From Lucinisca nassula (Eukaryota; Mollusca; Bivalvia; Lucinida; Lucinidae): a stretch of 64,000 nucleotides of DNA. Below are positions 22,571 through 33,534 of the stretch, piece after piece. The number at the start of each line of letters is the position of its first letter. The stretch's first letter is position 1. Below the pieces are notes generated by a model. The model was given only the letters and a program-made list of their open reading frames with translations, did not search any database and was not told the origin of the DNA. The position numbers and the translations under genes were made by a program. Location of the stretch: NCBI GenBank assembly GCA_963580285.1, contig OY757026.1:62311396-62375395 (forward strand), in the 5' to 3' direction.

Positions 22571-23281
22571 AACCCCCCCCCCCACCCCTGATATAATCCC
22601 GCCCCGGACGAAATCCCCCTTTTTGTACAGGCGGACAAAATCCCCCTGGACAAAATTCCCCCGGACAAAATCCCCCTGGCTGTATGTCAGGTCGGATGAA
22701 CCCCCCCCCCCTACCCCCACCCCCAGGACATAATCCCTCCCAGACAAAATCACCAGATCAGGAAACTAAGATCAGAATTTTTAGTGTGCCTGTTATTACA
22801 AGTACACCCTTTTAACTTAGACCTTACAAAGATTTTTTCCTTAATCCCCCAGAAATGTAACAGAATTCCTTAATTATTGCCCTGGAACCAATTTTCTTAG
22901 ATTAGCTGCTAATTACAGAATTAATTTGTTGAGCGGACTATGTATCACTTTTGAAAATTATGATTGTACTTGTGCAGTACTACCTGTTTGTTGCAAGAAT
23001 ATCTCCATAAACACCAATACAGCTTTGATAGTATTGCACCAAATCTGATCTGACACACATATATATAGACTGATTTTCAAAAATCAGTAGTTGTTCATAG
23101 GGAGGTGTAGGGGATACTGTATGCCTTTATAAACAACAGGGTGATTATGTCTAGGGGGGGACTTTGTCCAGGGGGAATTTTGTTCACCTGAACAAATGTT
23201 GAGGGGGGGGGGGGGGCTGATTTTGTCCGCCTTAACTAAAAGGGGGATTTTGTCGTGGGGGGTTATTCCGGGATGAGGGGT
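22571..23281. mobile_element. Foldback element with C-rich/G-rich tandem-repeat arms
   Basis: Left arm 22571-22757 holds imperfect repeats of GGACAAAATCCCCC. Right arm 23139-23281 holds the same repeats on the other strand (AGGGGGATTTTGTC). Outer ends are inverted copies (ctgatataatccc against gggttattccggg). The ~380 bp between is AT-rich. Arms built of short tandem repeats recall Foldback (FB) elements. The minus-strand frame with GDFVRGNFVQGDFVR repeats is a by-product of the arm repeat. Confidence 0.7.
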
Positions 23282-23304
23282 TTGTAGGTATGCATGTGGG
23301 TAGG

Positions 23305-23590
23305 TATATCACGAAAACACGCCTATTCAAATATATTGACAAAGATTTACAACCAAAAAAAAAAAGGAAATTTTTCATATAAAAATCCTGATGTTGTTTC
23401 CTATTTCTGCACAAAACATAGATTGTTGGTACTAGTTAGAACCGTCTCGGCGCGTCGGTTCTACCGAGTACCCGCAATCTATGTTTTTGAGTAGAAATAT
23501 GACAATAATAAATATCCCTGTAAACCCCAGGTTTACTATCTAAAATTGGGTTTTTAGGGGATCAAAATTATACAGGTGTGTTTGTGTGAT
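23305..23590. mobile_element. Palindromic MITE, hairpin family H
   Basis: Ends ATCACGAAAACACGCCTAT and an inverted counterpart near 23570-23590. The centre is a near-palindrome with gaaccgtctcgg/cgcgtcggttc and flanking acatagattgttg inverted to caatctatgtttttg. Same family as 47855-48140. Confidence 0.7.
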
Positions 23591-23599
23591 GATGTAGGA

Positions 23600-25281
23600 A
23601 TGATAGGTTTTGACTGGTGGAGATAGGTAGATCTATAGGAAGTTCGTAGGTAGGATCGTAGATATGTATGTTGTTTTAGGTAGGTAGGCAGGCAGGAATG
23701 TAAGTAAGTAGGTATTACGTACGTATATCGATAGGAAGGTATGTAGACGTATAGGTAGGTAGTTATGTAACTAAGTAGGTATGGTTTTGTTTGAATTGGG
23801 GGTTTAATGTCCCCGTCAATACTATTTAGGTCATTTTGGAGACGTTGCTTCCAATTTTGTGGGACCTTTACCCGACATTGAGCTGAAATGACAGCTCCAG
23901 CCCTTCCGCCAAATGAAATCAAAAGGCTTTGGACGGACTGACTCATACCACTTTGCCTGGGCAAGCTTAGCCCTTCAAAGCTGTTTCCCAGTACTCATGT
24001 GTGATCAGTTTCAGCCCTGCATGGAAGCACCATGCAGTCCATCTATTTTTCCAAGCCCCGATGGGCGGGGGCGACTTAGTCGGTACGTAGGTAAGTAGGT
24101 AGGTAGGTAGGTAGGTAGGTAAGTAGGTATGCAGTCCGGCCCCGCCCACCGGGGCTTGAGGAAATAGATGGACTGCATGGTAGCTAGGTAGGCAGGTATG
24201 TACGTAGGCAGGGAAATGGTCTGGCGGCTTCGTGGCTCGGTGGGTAGGTAGATAGGTAGGTACGGACGGACGGACGAGGAAAGTAGGTAGGTAGATAGGT
24301 AGGTAGATAGGAAGGAAGGTAGTAATAGGTAGGAATGACAGGTTTGTCTTGGTGGTGAGGAAAGTGGATAGTTAGGTACTTAGGTAGTTAGGTAGGTAGT
24401 TGCGGGATGGTAAGGTGGTAGGTAGGTAGGAAGGTAAGTAGCGAGGGACAGAGGAAGGCGGTAGGTAGGTAGGTAGGTAGGTAGGTAGGTAGGTAGGTAG
24501 GTAGGTAGGTAGGTAGGTAGGTAGGTAGGTAGGTAGGATCGTAGGTAGATAGGGTCGTAGGTGTATATGTTATATTGGTAAGTAGGTAGGTTGGTATGCA
24601 GGTATGTAGGTTAGTGTGGGATGGTTATAATGGAGGCAGGTAGGTAGTTGTGGGATGGTGATGGTGTATGTAGGTAGGTAAGAAGGTAGGACGGTCGTAG
24701 GTAGGATCGTAGGTAGGTATGATCGTAGTTATATATGTTTTGGTAGGTAGGTATATAGGTAAGTGGGTATGTACGTACGTACATCGATAGGAGATAGGTG
24801 TATAGACAGTTAGGTAGGAATGTAGCTTAGTGGGTAGGTAGGGTGGTAGGTATGTAGAGTTGTAGAGTGGCTAAGTATAGGTAGATAGGCGGGTAGGTCC
24901 GGACTGACGGTCGGACGGACATACAGACAGACAGATAGACATTAATTTTCTAATTTCGAACGTCTTATTTCTAACTTCTATTTTTTATTTTTGCCGCTAA
25001 CTTCAATCCTTCTGTCGGTTGTAGGTAGGTACGTACGTACGTTCCAAGGTACGCACGTACATACGTAGGAAGGAAGGTAGGTGTGGTGGGTGTGTGGCTG
25101 GGTGGTTAGGTAGGTAGGTGTGGGTTGTTGGCGAGGTAGGTAGGAATGTAGGTAGGTTCGCAGGTAGGTAGGAAAGTTGATACATATGTTTCGATAGGTA
25201 GGTGTGGAATGGTGGTGCGGTAGGTAAGAATGTAGGCATGCAGGCCGTTAGATAGATAGGTAGGTAGGATCGTACGTAAGA
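23600..25281. repeat. Long degraded (TAGG)n field
   Basis: About 1.7 kb of imperfect TAGG repeats, perfect over 24464-24534, with the S2 copies and short GGAC tracts embedded. Reading frames here on the minus strand (PTYLPTYLP) are microsatellite translation. Confidence 0.9.
23795..24080 (-). mobile_element. S2 SINE-like copy
   Basis: Full-length S2 copy: tail block (rev. CGTTAAACC-like) near 23800 and head gccccgatgggcggggg at 24055, abutting the (TAGG)n field. A fragment in the other orientation lies at 24137-24180. Confidence 0.8.
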
Positions 25282-25705
25282 TAGAAGTGAAGGCAATGAT
25301 CTCAGTAATCAATACAATTAAAACACAGACCCTGATGGGTAGAACAATAGCAGAAAGCCAAAAGGACAGTTACTTTCCTTCAAAATAGTCAATTTGCTAG
25401 CCAAAACAAAATAATATAACCGGTACCCACACTCAAAGACAAGCCATAACAAAAATAAACCGCTACAGAAGAACCGCATTGGAACGGTCGGTGAACCGAA
25501 TTCCTCTGGGGGGAGTGTATGGCGGGGAGGGAGGGGGCTTGAATCGATTTTACGTGGTCACAGTCCTCGCCATTACTTCCGTCGCGATTCAGACAAATAA
25601 TGTGTTCAGTCTGCACGAAGGCCTCCTAACTCATTAGTGCAACATCTTCGTAAACACAAAAATCAAACCACAGCGATAAAACAACGGTTAGGACTCCACA
25701 GCAAG
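25282..25705 (-). mobile_element. Penelope-like 3' UTR fragment P4
   Basis: 3' UTR from its cttcta end (25282) to the gactccacagcaag block. Inserted at the end of the (TAGG)n field and followed directly by an S1 SINE. Confidence 0.8.
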
Positions 25706-25852
25706 AGTTTGTCATTCAGTTTTACGTCCTACCTATGGAGATGGGACCTCGGTTAAAAAACTCATCCGAAAGTCTGTGAAACCCGGGATCGAATATGTGA
25801 CCCCAGGTCTATGAGGTCAGTAACATAAACACTACCCCACGGAGGCTTCTTT
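25706..25852 (-). mobile_element. tRNA-derived SINE S1 copy
   Basis: Minus-strand S1: gttttacgtcctacc body, B-box-like gatcccgg near 25780, head ending ccacggaggcttc at 25850. Confidence 0.8.
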
Positions 25853-25879
25853 CCGTATGGGAACGGGCGGTCAGACTGC

Positions 25880-26740
25880 ATTAACTTTCTACCTACCTAC
25901 CGGCCTACCTACCTACCTAAGTACCCTTTGTTTCATAAGGCGGTAGGACTTGAAATGTCATTTCATCTCAATGTCGGGTAAAAGTCCAACAAATTGTCCG
26001 CAATTGGTCGCAATGTCTGCAACATGACTTTCACAGTGTTGACGGGGACTTTAAACCTCAAGTCAATCAAACAAACAAACAAACAAACAGCTACCTACCT
26101 TTCAACCAAGACACACCCCCTTACCTGCCTACCTCAATCTATCCCGCCCATCGGAACTTGAAGAACTTGATGGGTTGCATGATTCCCTACCACACCTGAG
26201 TACTGGTAAACCGCAAAAGCCTGCCCAGGCGAGTGATGCGAGTCGGACCGTCCATGAATGAAAACCCTACTGGTTTCATTGGGTGGCAGGTCTTTAGATG
26301 TCTTTTCATCTCAAAGTTGGGTCCCACGAAATTGGAAGCATCGTCTCCAAATGACCTACATGTGAATATAGTATTGACGGGGACGTTAAGCCTCAAATCA
26401 AACCTACCTACCTTCCTACCGACCCACCAAGACACATCTCCTTACCTACCTACTTATATCTACCCCGCACATCGAGACTTGATGAAATAGATGGGCTGCA
26501 TGATGCCAGACCGCACATGAGTACTGGTAAACCGCTAAAGCCTGCCCGGGCAAAATGATGCAAGTTTCATTGGGCAGCAGGTCTTGAGATGTCCTTTTAT
26601 CTCAAAGTCGGGTCCCGCGAAATTTCAAAGCATCGTCTCCGAATGACAAATACAGTATTGACGGAGTACCTACCCAGTCACCCATCTACCTACCTATCTA
26701 TCCACCAAACCACCTACCTACTTACTCACCTACCTCAACA
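25880..26740. repeat. (CCTA)n tracts between S2 copies
   Basis: The same tetranucleotide as 23600-25281 but on the opposite strand, at 25888-25920, 26090-26135, 26404-26462 and 26664-26735. Confidence 0.85.
25935..26660 (+). mobile_element. Three S2 SINE-like copies separated by (CCTA)n
   Basis: Copies at about 25935-26070 (tail half, ending (CAAA)n), 26135-26405 and 26465-26660, all in the same orientation with heads next to (CCTA)n tracts. Confidence 0.8.
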
Positions 26741-26769
26741 ACGTCAAAGTAGATGTTAGAAGTACGAAG

Positions 26770-27067
26770 TCAGCTTGCTATCGCCCATCGTGGCGTGAAG
26801 AAATAGATGGGCTGCATGAGGCTTCCACGCAGAGCTGAAACCGACCGCACACGAGTACTGGTAAACCGCTTTGAGGATCTAAGCCTGACCAGGCAAAGCG
26901 CTGCGAGTCGGACCGTCTATGCTCATAAACCCTATTGGTTTCGTTGCGATACAGGGCTTGAAATGTCATTTCATCTCAATGTTGGGCAATATTGGAAGCA
27001 ACGTCTCCAAAATGACCTTATACAGTGCTGACGGGGACGATAAACCTAAAATCAAACAAAACAAACT
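26770..27067 (+). mobile_element. S2 SINE-like copy, near full length
   Basis: Head catcgtggcgtgaagaaatag, body ggtaaaccgctttgagg, tail ggggacgataaacc and CAAAC. Confidence 0.85.
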
Positions 27068-27074
27068 AGAGCTG

Positions 27075-27640
27075 TAAGTGAAACTGACTAGGGCCCCGGC
27101 AGTGCCATCAGAGGAGTTGGATTTTCTTTTCAAAGGACTATAACTCTTAGAGTAGTGTAGCTAGAGTTACGTAACTTGCCATGTAATTGTGTAATGATAT
27201 TGTGACCTTATATCTAAAGTTTGAAGTTGATGCATTTGACGGTTTGTAAGTTATTAAGAAAACAAACATGAAAAAGCTCATTTTTTAAGTTTTTCAAAGG
27301 GCCATAACTCAGACAGTATTGAAGATACATGTAGGTAACTTGCCAAAACATTGTGTAATGATAATGAAACCATATTTTTAAAGTTTGACGTTGATAGGTT
27401 TTACGGTTTGTAAGTTATGAAGAAAAAACATGAAAAATTGGACATTTTTTAAGTTTTACAAAGGGCCATAACTCTGAGAGTATTGTAGCTAGAATTACGT
27501 AACTTGCCACGAAATTGTGTAATGATATTGCGACCTTATATATAATGTTTGAAGTTGATGCGTCTGACGGTTTTTAATTTATTACGGAAAAAATAACATA
27601 AAAAATGTGAACGCAAATAAATTTGCGGGGACCTAACGAT
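27075..27640 (+). repeat. Minisatellite-type element, ~160-bp unit x3
   Basis: Units marked by (g)ccataactc at about 27144, 27303 and 27465, each followed by cgtaacttgcca and acggtttgtaag. Starts after S2 and ends near ctaacgataatcaac. Non-coding; may belong to the same class as the other minisatellite-core elements. Confidence 0.7.
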
Positions 27641-27837
27641 AATCAACACCACTATGAATACGGACCATTTCGACCCTAAGTCCAGCCGCCCTGAGTGATC
27701 TCGGGCGTTGCTGTTTGGATTTGGTCAAGTCGGACCCCAATATAAGTTCAGCTTGACAAACTTGTCTTTAATCAAGATAATATCCTTCTACATTCTATAG
27801 TATCTGTTTGTCATTCGGCCCCGCCGATCGAGGCTTG

Positions 27838-27838
27838 G

Positions 27839-27869
<31 letters not shown>

Positions 27870-27872
27870 ATT
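27838..27872. repeat. (AAAT)n microsatellite
   Basis: Eight units of aaat after an S2-like gccgatcgaggcttgg fragment. 27873-28089 holds nothing recognised. Confidence 0.9.
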
Positions 27873-28089
27873 AATAAAATCCCTAGTAACACAGCTTTAA
27901 TTTCTTTGGATAGGCTTCTCCAGCAGAAAATTAAAGTTTAATTAATGTGCCAGCATAATTTATCATTTAATATACTAAGAGAGTTTCAATACCCCAGTCT
28001 CTTATAGAGTTATCGTATTACAATTCTCATGGCTGAATTCTCTCACACCCCTCCGTGCTACGAATCGGCATATCCAACATTTAATTGAT

Positions 28090-28390
28090 CAAACAATACG
28101 AAACAGGTTACATTAAGGTGATCCGAGGGCCAGACATCCGGCAAGAGGGCACATTCTCACCAGGCAGCATCGTGCACGGCGATATGTGTTTGCCCAAGAA
28201 CATCAGAACTGGCGATTGCAAGACTGGCGTACACAGATGAAAGCAAACTTCACCTGAGTGCATATGATCGACGTGTTCAAGTCTGAAGACGACCCGGAGA
28301 ACGATACGAAGACTGCCACATTTTGGAAATAGACAGATATGGAGGGGGTCAGTGATGGTATGGGGTGGATTTCTTATCAAGGCCAAACAG
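28090..28390 (+). pseudogene. Second Tc1-like transposase, middle part
   Basis: Shows AYTDESKLHL (first catalytic Asp), then RRPGERYEDC and IDRYGGGSVMVWGGF, the classic Tc1 central blocks. Interrupted by PLE copy P5 and continues at 29234. The part upstream of 28180 is too frameshifted to read reliably. Confidence 0.8.
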
Positions 28391-29233
28391 ACTTAGTATA
28401 TAAATTCAGAAAAATATATAACCGCAATGACTTCAGCACCCAATTTCGTAAAATCATTCTTCGATATAAAAAGATTGGGTACAACATGGATATTATACGA
28501 CAGACGGCATGCATGGTGGTTAACCCAATCACGGTTGGCAACTTTGCTTCCCTCTTTAATTGCACGCCGGTGGGTCAGGCCTCAGAGTCTATGACGGCTC
28601 CAACGTAAAGGCTTATTGAGAACTAGAGAGATAATGTCGGTTGGTGCCTGATGCTCTGTCTCTTGTCGGGCTCATCGGCGTCTAACTGTTGGTTTTCTTT
28701 TGATCCAGCATTTCAGTGGTTTCTTGCTGTCGAGTCCTCACCGTTGTCTCACCTCTGTGGTTCTTTGATTTTTGTGTTCACGGTGATGTTGCACTGATGA
28801 GTTAGGAGGCCTTCATGCGGACTGAACAAATTATTTGTCTAAATCGCGGCGGAAATAAGGGCAAGGATTGTGGCCACGAAAAATCGATTTAAGCCCCCCA
28901 GTGGAAATCTTCCACTGACCGTTCCAAGGCGGCTCTTCTGTGGCGATTTATTTATGCTGTTGTTTGTTACTTACTGTGTGTATCACTTGTGTCTTTTAAT
29001 TTTGGATGGCCATATGGCCATTTTGTGGGAAAGTATCTGTCCTTATGGCCTTCCTTTGTTTAGGTTTACATTATGGTCTGGTCGCTTAATGTTTGTATTT
29101 CTTTCCCTTTGGTGTCTTTTATGGGTGGAGTAAGTTAATTGTATCAATTCCTGATCTTTGTTTTACTTCTACTTTGATTAGGTCGAGTAAGTTAATTGTG
29201 TCGATTCCTGATCTTTGTTTTACTTCTACTTTG
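28390..29233 (+). mobile_element. Penelope-like copy P5, inserted in the Tc1-like gene
   Basis: 5'-truncated: codes only the last ~70 RT residues (LVYKFRKIYNRNDFSTQF to SMTAPT, stop near 28608), then the 3' UTR. Its last ~56 bp are tandemly duplicated (28128 offset: 29128-29183 and 29184-29233). Short shared sequence (acttag) is found at the 5' junction. Confidence 0.9.
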
Positions 29234-29640
29234 TACGTGATAAACGGAGGTAAATTGACTGCATTATGGTACCGAGGTGAAATTCTAGATCATATTGTGA
29301 GGCCTTTCGCTGAGGCAATCGGTGACAATTTCTTTCTGATGCAGGATCATGCGCCCCTATACTTCTAGTGTGTCCATGGATTACCTTAATCGTGAGACTA
29401 TTTAAAGTAATGGACTGACCGGCAATTTTTCTCGACTTAAACCCAATAGAACATGTGTGGGACATTCTTTACAGACGTATCTCGCAGGGCGATCAACCGA
29501 TGAGTATTTAAGAACTCACAAACATCCTTAGAAATGACACTAGGTTTACATCTGTTCAAAATTTGGTTTGTAGCATGCCTCGGTGGGAAGTGCTGCTCGC
29601 GCATGTCTATGATATTTGAAATAAGCTGACGTCAAGATGG
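29234..29640 (+). pseudogene. Second Tc1-like transposase, C-terminal part
   Basis: VINGGKLTALWYRGEILD, second Asp in FFLMQDHAPLYF, and third acidic residue kept in NPIEHVWDIL, followed by LYRRISQGDQP and the C-terminal helix region. Stops and one or two frameshifts make it inactive, but the DDE triad is better kept than in the 5968-16242 copy. Confidence 0.8.
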
Positions 29641-30458
29641 TGATTTCACAAACATTTATGCAAACTGTTCCTTAACAGGTTACAGGCCTTGTTGCCAATC
29701 TTTGCCATTTACAAGTTGTCGATAAAGTTATTCATCTTTTTGAACCGTTGTTTCATCATCATCATCTAACATCTTTATACCATAAAGAAATATGTGTTTG
29801 CTCCTTTAATTGTTTTGAACAGTGTATGAATATATTAAATATCAAGAGTTCTTTCAATCATGTATAGAAAAGAGAAGTGAAGGCGATGGTCAGGAAGCGA
29901 TACAATTAACAGACACCTCCCATCAGAGACACAAACACAAACATGAAACTACTAAACCCTAATGGAAGCATCACTGGCGGAAAGCCAAAAGCAGAGTAAC
30001 TTTCCCATACACTGGCCAATTGGCTATCCAATGCAAAATAATACAAGCGATACACACACACACTCAAAGACAGTGAAACGAATTCGACTCGAAGGGCTTA
30101 AACCGATTTTACGTGACCACAATCCTCGCCCTTATTTCCGTCGCGATTTAGACAAATAATTTTATTTGTTCAGTCCACCTCTTAACTCATCAGTGCAACA
30201 TCTCCGTGAACACGAAAATCAAACAACCACAGAGATGAAACAACGATGAGGACTCGACGGCAAGAAACCACTGAAATGCTGGAGCAAAAGAAACACCAAC
30301 AATTAGACCCCGATGGATCCGACCGGAGACAGAGCATCAGACACCAACCAACATTGCTTAGAATTAGACACACGCTAATTCTCAGTAAGCCTTTACGCTA
30401 GAACCGTCATAGAATCTGAGGCCTGACCCACCAGCGTGCAATTAAAGAGGGAAGCAAA

Positions 30459-30564
30459 TAAGTTCTGAAGTTAGATCCTTTGTAAGCAAGGAATACACCA
30501 AATAAACGAAAATAGCAGACTTGGTTTTATTGAGTCTGTTCATGACCAGTACTGAAATGTGCAA
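30459..30564 (-). mobile_element. Ribozyme-repeat tail R8
   Basis: 106 bp in the RT C-terminus of P6, flanked by GCAAA (30454-30458, 30565-30569). It carries the atcctttg/aagcaaggaatacacca tail of the ribozyme repeat, cut before the hammerhead. Confidence 0.75.
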
Positions 30565-30596
30565 GCAAAGTTGTCAACCGTGACTGGGTTAACTAC

Positions 30597-31432
30597 CATG
30601 AATGCAGTCTGTCGTATAACATTTATGTTGTACCCTATCTTTTTATATCAAAGAATTGTTTTACGAAATCGGGTGCTGAAGCCTTTGCATTTATATATTT
30701 TTCTGAATTTATATACTAAGTCACCATAAAATTCGAGTTCCGATACACCTTGTTTCAGAAGAGATTTAAGTCCAACACTCAATTTTGAAATTAGATCGGA
30801 ATGACGTCTATAAAATTTTGAAAAGACTGCGTAATTTATGCGCAGTTTAAGATACCGATAACGCTGATTAAGAAGTTTACCAGCTAACAATTTATTACGA
30901 GTGTTGAAGTCAGTTACATGACTAGACACTCTGGTAAATCGGATTAATTGCGAAATATAAACGCTGTAGGATGCCGCACGAGGAAAATCATCATCCAAGG
31001 AAGGAAAATTTACAATCTCAAAATCAAAATCATTGCGTTTGTCATAAATTTTGCAGTAAACAAACCCATCTACAATAGATAGATGTAAATCCAAAAACGG
31101 GGCCTCGGTATAAGAAGAATTTGCTTTATTTAACTGAAGTTCTTGGGGTAAATTTGACTGATCAAACAATCGAAATAGGTATTGTCAACATTTAATAAAT
31201 CATCCAAATATCAAGAAGTCGAGCAAAAGGCTTAAATGATTTCAGATTGGTTTTCAACGCAAAGGGACATCATGAAGTCTCTTTCATAACAAAACAGCCA
31301 CAAGTGGTGCGCAATTTGTACCTATATTTGAGCGGGCCTTTCCTACTAAATGTCCATTCAATTAAATCATTTAGTGTTTCTTTTATACGATTACGAGGAA
31401 GTGTAGTGTAGTGGGTGGAAAATCATAATTAG
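30597..31432 (-). pseudogene. RT C-terminal part of PLE P6
   Basis: A 173-residue open stretch (30648-31169) starts at QLNKANSSYTEAPFLDLHL and runs through KIYDKRNDFDFEIVNFP, YSVYISQLIRFTRV, LLNQRYRYLKLR to the LVYKFRKIY block. The palm upstream (to 31432) is degraded: the YLDD and GIPMG boxes of P10 are not cleanly readable. Interrupted at 31434 by R2. Confidence 0.85.
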
Positions 31433-31433
31433 A

Positions 31434-31805
31434 CAGCTGGTGTTGTGCCGTGTGGCGGCCGTAAAACGTCTCCCCGTACATCAACCATAGTGCAGTTTAT
31501 ATTTTACTTTTGGTCCTTTGAGATCAGCGTTAATATTCTGAGAAATCAGAAATAAATTATTGGTTTAGACTCAGATTCTAGACAGGTTTTTAATTATTTG
31601 GACCACGTTTTGATTTATGTCAGTCTTTGAATCGACTGCCTATTCGAAATTCGCAAAATTGCAGTATGTTTCCTCTGGCTTTCGTTGCCGGATCATTACA
31701 GGGTCACTGATGAGGCTTTATTAGCCGAAACTACGTAGTATGACCCATCTTCTTTCTTATGAATGTTTTCATTGCTCTTAAAGGAACTCATTTTTGATTT
31801 TTATT
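31434..31805 (+). mobile_element. Hammerhead-ribozyme repeat, copy R2 (longest single copy)
   Basis: About 370 bp inserted in the RT region of P6. Begins acagctggtgt, which R1 lacks, and ends in the same ctcatttttgatttttatt tail. Over the shared part it is very similar to R1. Target duplication not clear; a few host bases seem lost. Non-coding. Confidence 0.85.
31701..31746 (+). ncRNA. Type I hammerhead ribozyme (R2), complete core
   Basis: Helix I 31701-31706/31741-31746 (GGGTCA/TGACCC). Core CTGATGA 31707-31713. Helix II GGCT/AGCC with loop TTATT. GAA at 31727-31729. Helix III ACTA/TAGT. Predicted cleavage after A31740. Differs from R1 by one loop base only. Confidence 0.85.
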
Positions 31806-32182
31806 TGAAGCACGAAAACGTCCGGATTTCAATTTATTTAAAACTTCATTAGAATTATTTATAAACCAAACCAGATTTCTGCCTGAGCTTTCAAAGACTT
31901 TGTCGCAATATTTAATCACATGTTTTTTATGACATTAAAACATGAAATTAATAATTTGCAGAGTTTTAATTTGCAATAAATCGTGCTTTGTATGGTCGTT
32001 TATGAAGTTTACCAGTATAACGTAGGAAGCTTGTCTTGGCCTTCTGGAACACATACAGCAAACTTGTTGGCTGAATGACAAATTTGGTCATCAACTAAAG
32101 CCCCCTCTACAGCCAAAGGCTGCAGTGCATAGGCCTTAGTAGCACCCAGTTCTTGCTGAAGAGTGTTAACATAGTGCAGCCG

Positions 32183-32574
32183 TCAAATAACTACCACATT
32201 GTTAGCAGCTTTTTCTGCTGAAGCCAAAACAAACTTCTTATGAAATTCGTGAATACCTAGTTTAAGGTGACTTAAAGACGTCTTAGGTTTAGGAGGTAAC
32301 AAGTTCGTATTTTGAGAGTAGAAAAAAATGCGCGTGTTCACTAGTTTCAGAAGACTAGTCTCCATTCTTTGAGACCTTTATGCTCAACATACTCTCGTTT
32401 ACACCATCGATTACCAAATTCATTCAAGGCAGCAGCGATTTCATCTCTACACTTATTGAAATCAATTTTAGAAGGAAATCGATATTTCGGTCCTTTAGAA
32501 ATTATATTTCGTATCCTAGAATCAGGAATATTTTTTAATTGCCAGTAATAATATGACCTGCAGCAGAATAGCAA
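32183..32574 (-). pseudogene. N-terminal region of PLE P6 polyprotein
   Basis: Two frames in series: IRNIISKGPKYRFPSKIDF, CRDEIAAALNEFGNRWCKRE, then INLLPPKPKTSLSHLKLG-like text and FVLASAEKAANNVVVI. Just downstream (32020-32180, frameshifted) a YWLHKLHK-type motif marks the start of the RT, comparable to the LPKIHK motif of PLE-type RTs. Function of the N-terminal part is unknown to me. Confidence 0.75.
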
Positions 32575-33534
32575 TACACTGAAGGTTTACGATCACAGGT
32601 ATCAGGAGTGTTAGTGTCAATATCAAGATCAGAAACAAGTTTATTGAAATTAAAAAAAAAAAGATATAACAGGTTTATTGTATTTATAGCAAATTATGGA
32701 TGTTTCAGTATTTTGGAAAACAAGCAGGAACTACTACTACTATTGAAGATTGCACTACAGTAAATAATTGGTCTTTATGAAAGCTGCACTTGCTTTAGGG
32801 AGAGCTTTCAGTACAGAATTGAATATTCTGCTGCTTCTGATTGGATTTGGTGCTAGGCCATTATTTTTCTGAGAAGTTTTATTGTTTATTAGAAGAAATA
32901 TTAGTAGGTATTTGCTATTGTAAAATGCAGCTGATTTAAATTGAACCAGAAAATTGTGCTGACTGGCCACTGGAAATGCCTGGATTTATTCGCTGCGGTA
33001 TGGGTTTGTTGACACTGGCTGCCAAAAAGGCCGAAATATGCCGCACAGCACCCATATTTTTTAGCTGCTTCTGGAAGGTAAATGGTCAGCCTGTCAAATT
33101 ATATGCCTCATAATGGAAGCATTAGATTTGCTGAATTGTGGTAGAACATTGAATATGCCCCAATTTACATTGTGAGTAAGGGGATTTTTTTTTACTGTAG
33201 TGCCACCTAAACCGAAAGTAGAAAAATCAGCTCTTCTCTAAAGTTTTCATTCATTACATAATATTTTCACAAATAATAGGTTCCCTCCAAGTCTGTATCT
33301 TAAACTGGATCTTCCTGGCATGTATTTTGTCACAGAAACTGTACAAATTGTAAGTTTAGTGCTAGTTTAGGACTAACTGGGTGTATTTTATCTGTTTTTG
33401 CTTCTGTTTCATGTAATTGGAGGGGGGGGGGTACTTCAAATCCATGTAAATCAGTTGTCATTGGTCTGTTTGGAAAGCAGACTCGCAGTTTCGTGGAAAG
33501 CAGTTTCGTGCTTCTAGTCTGTCTACCTACGATT

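Noticed and set aside
22376..22753. 125-residue minus-strand frame with GDFVRGNFVQ repeats
   Set aside because: Product of the foldback arm repeat; no start context or independent domain.
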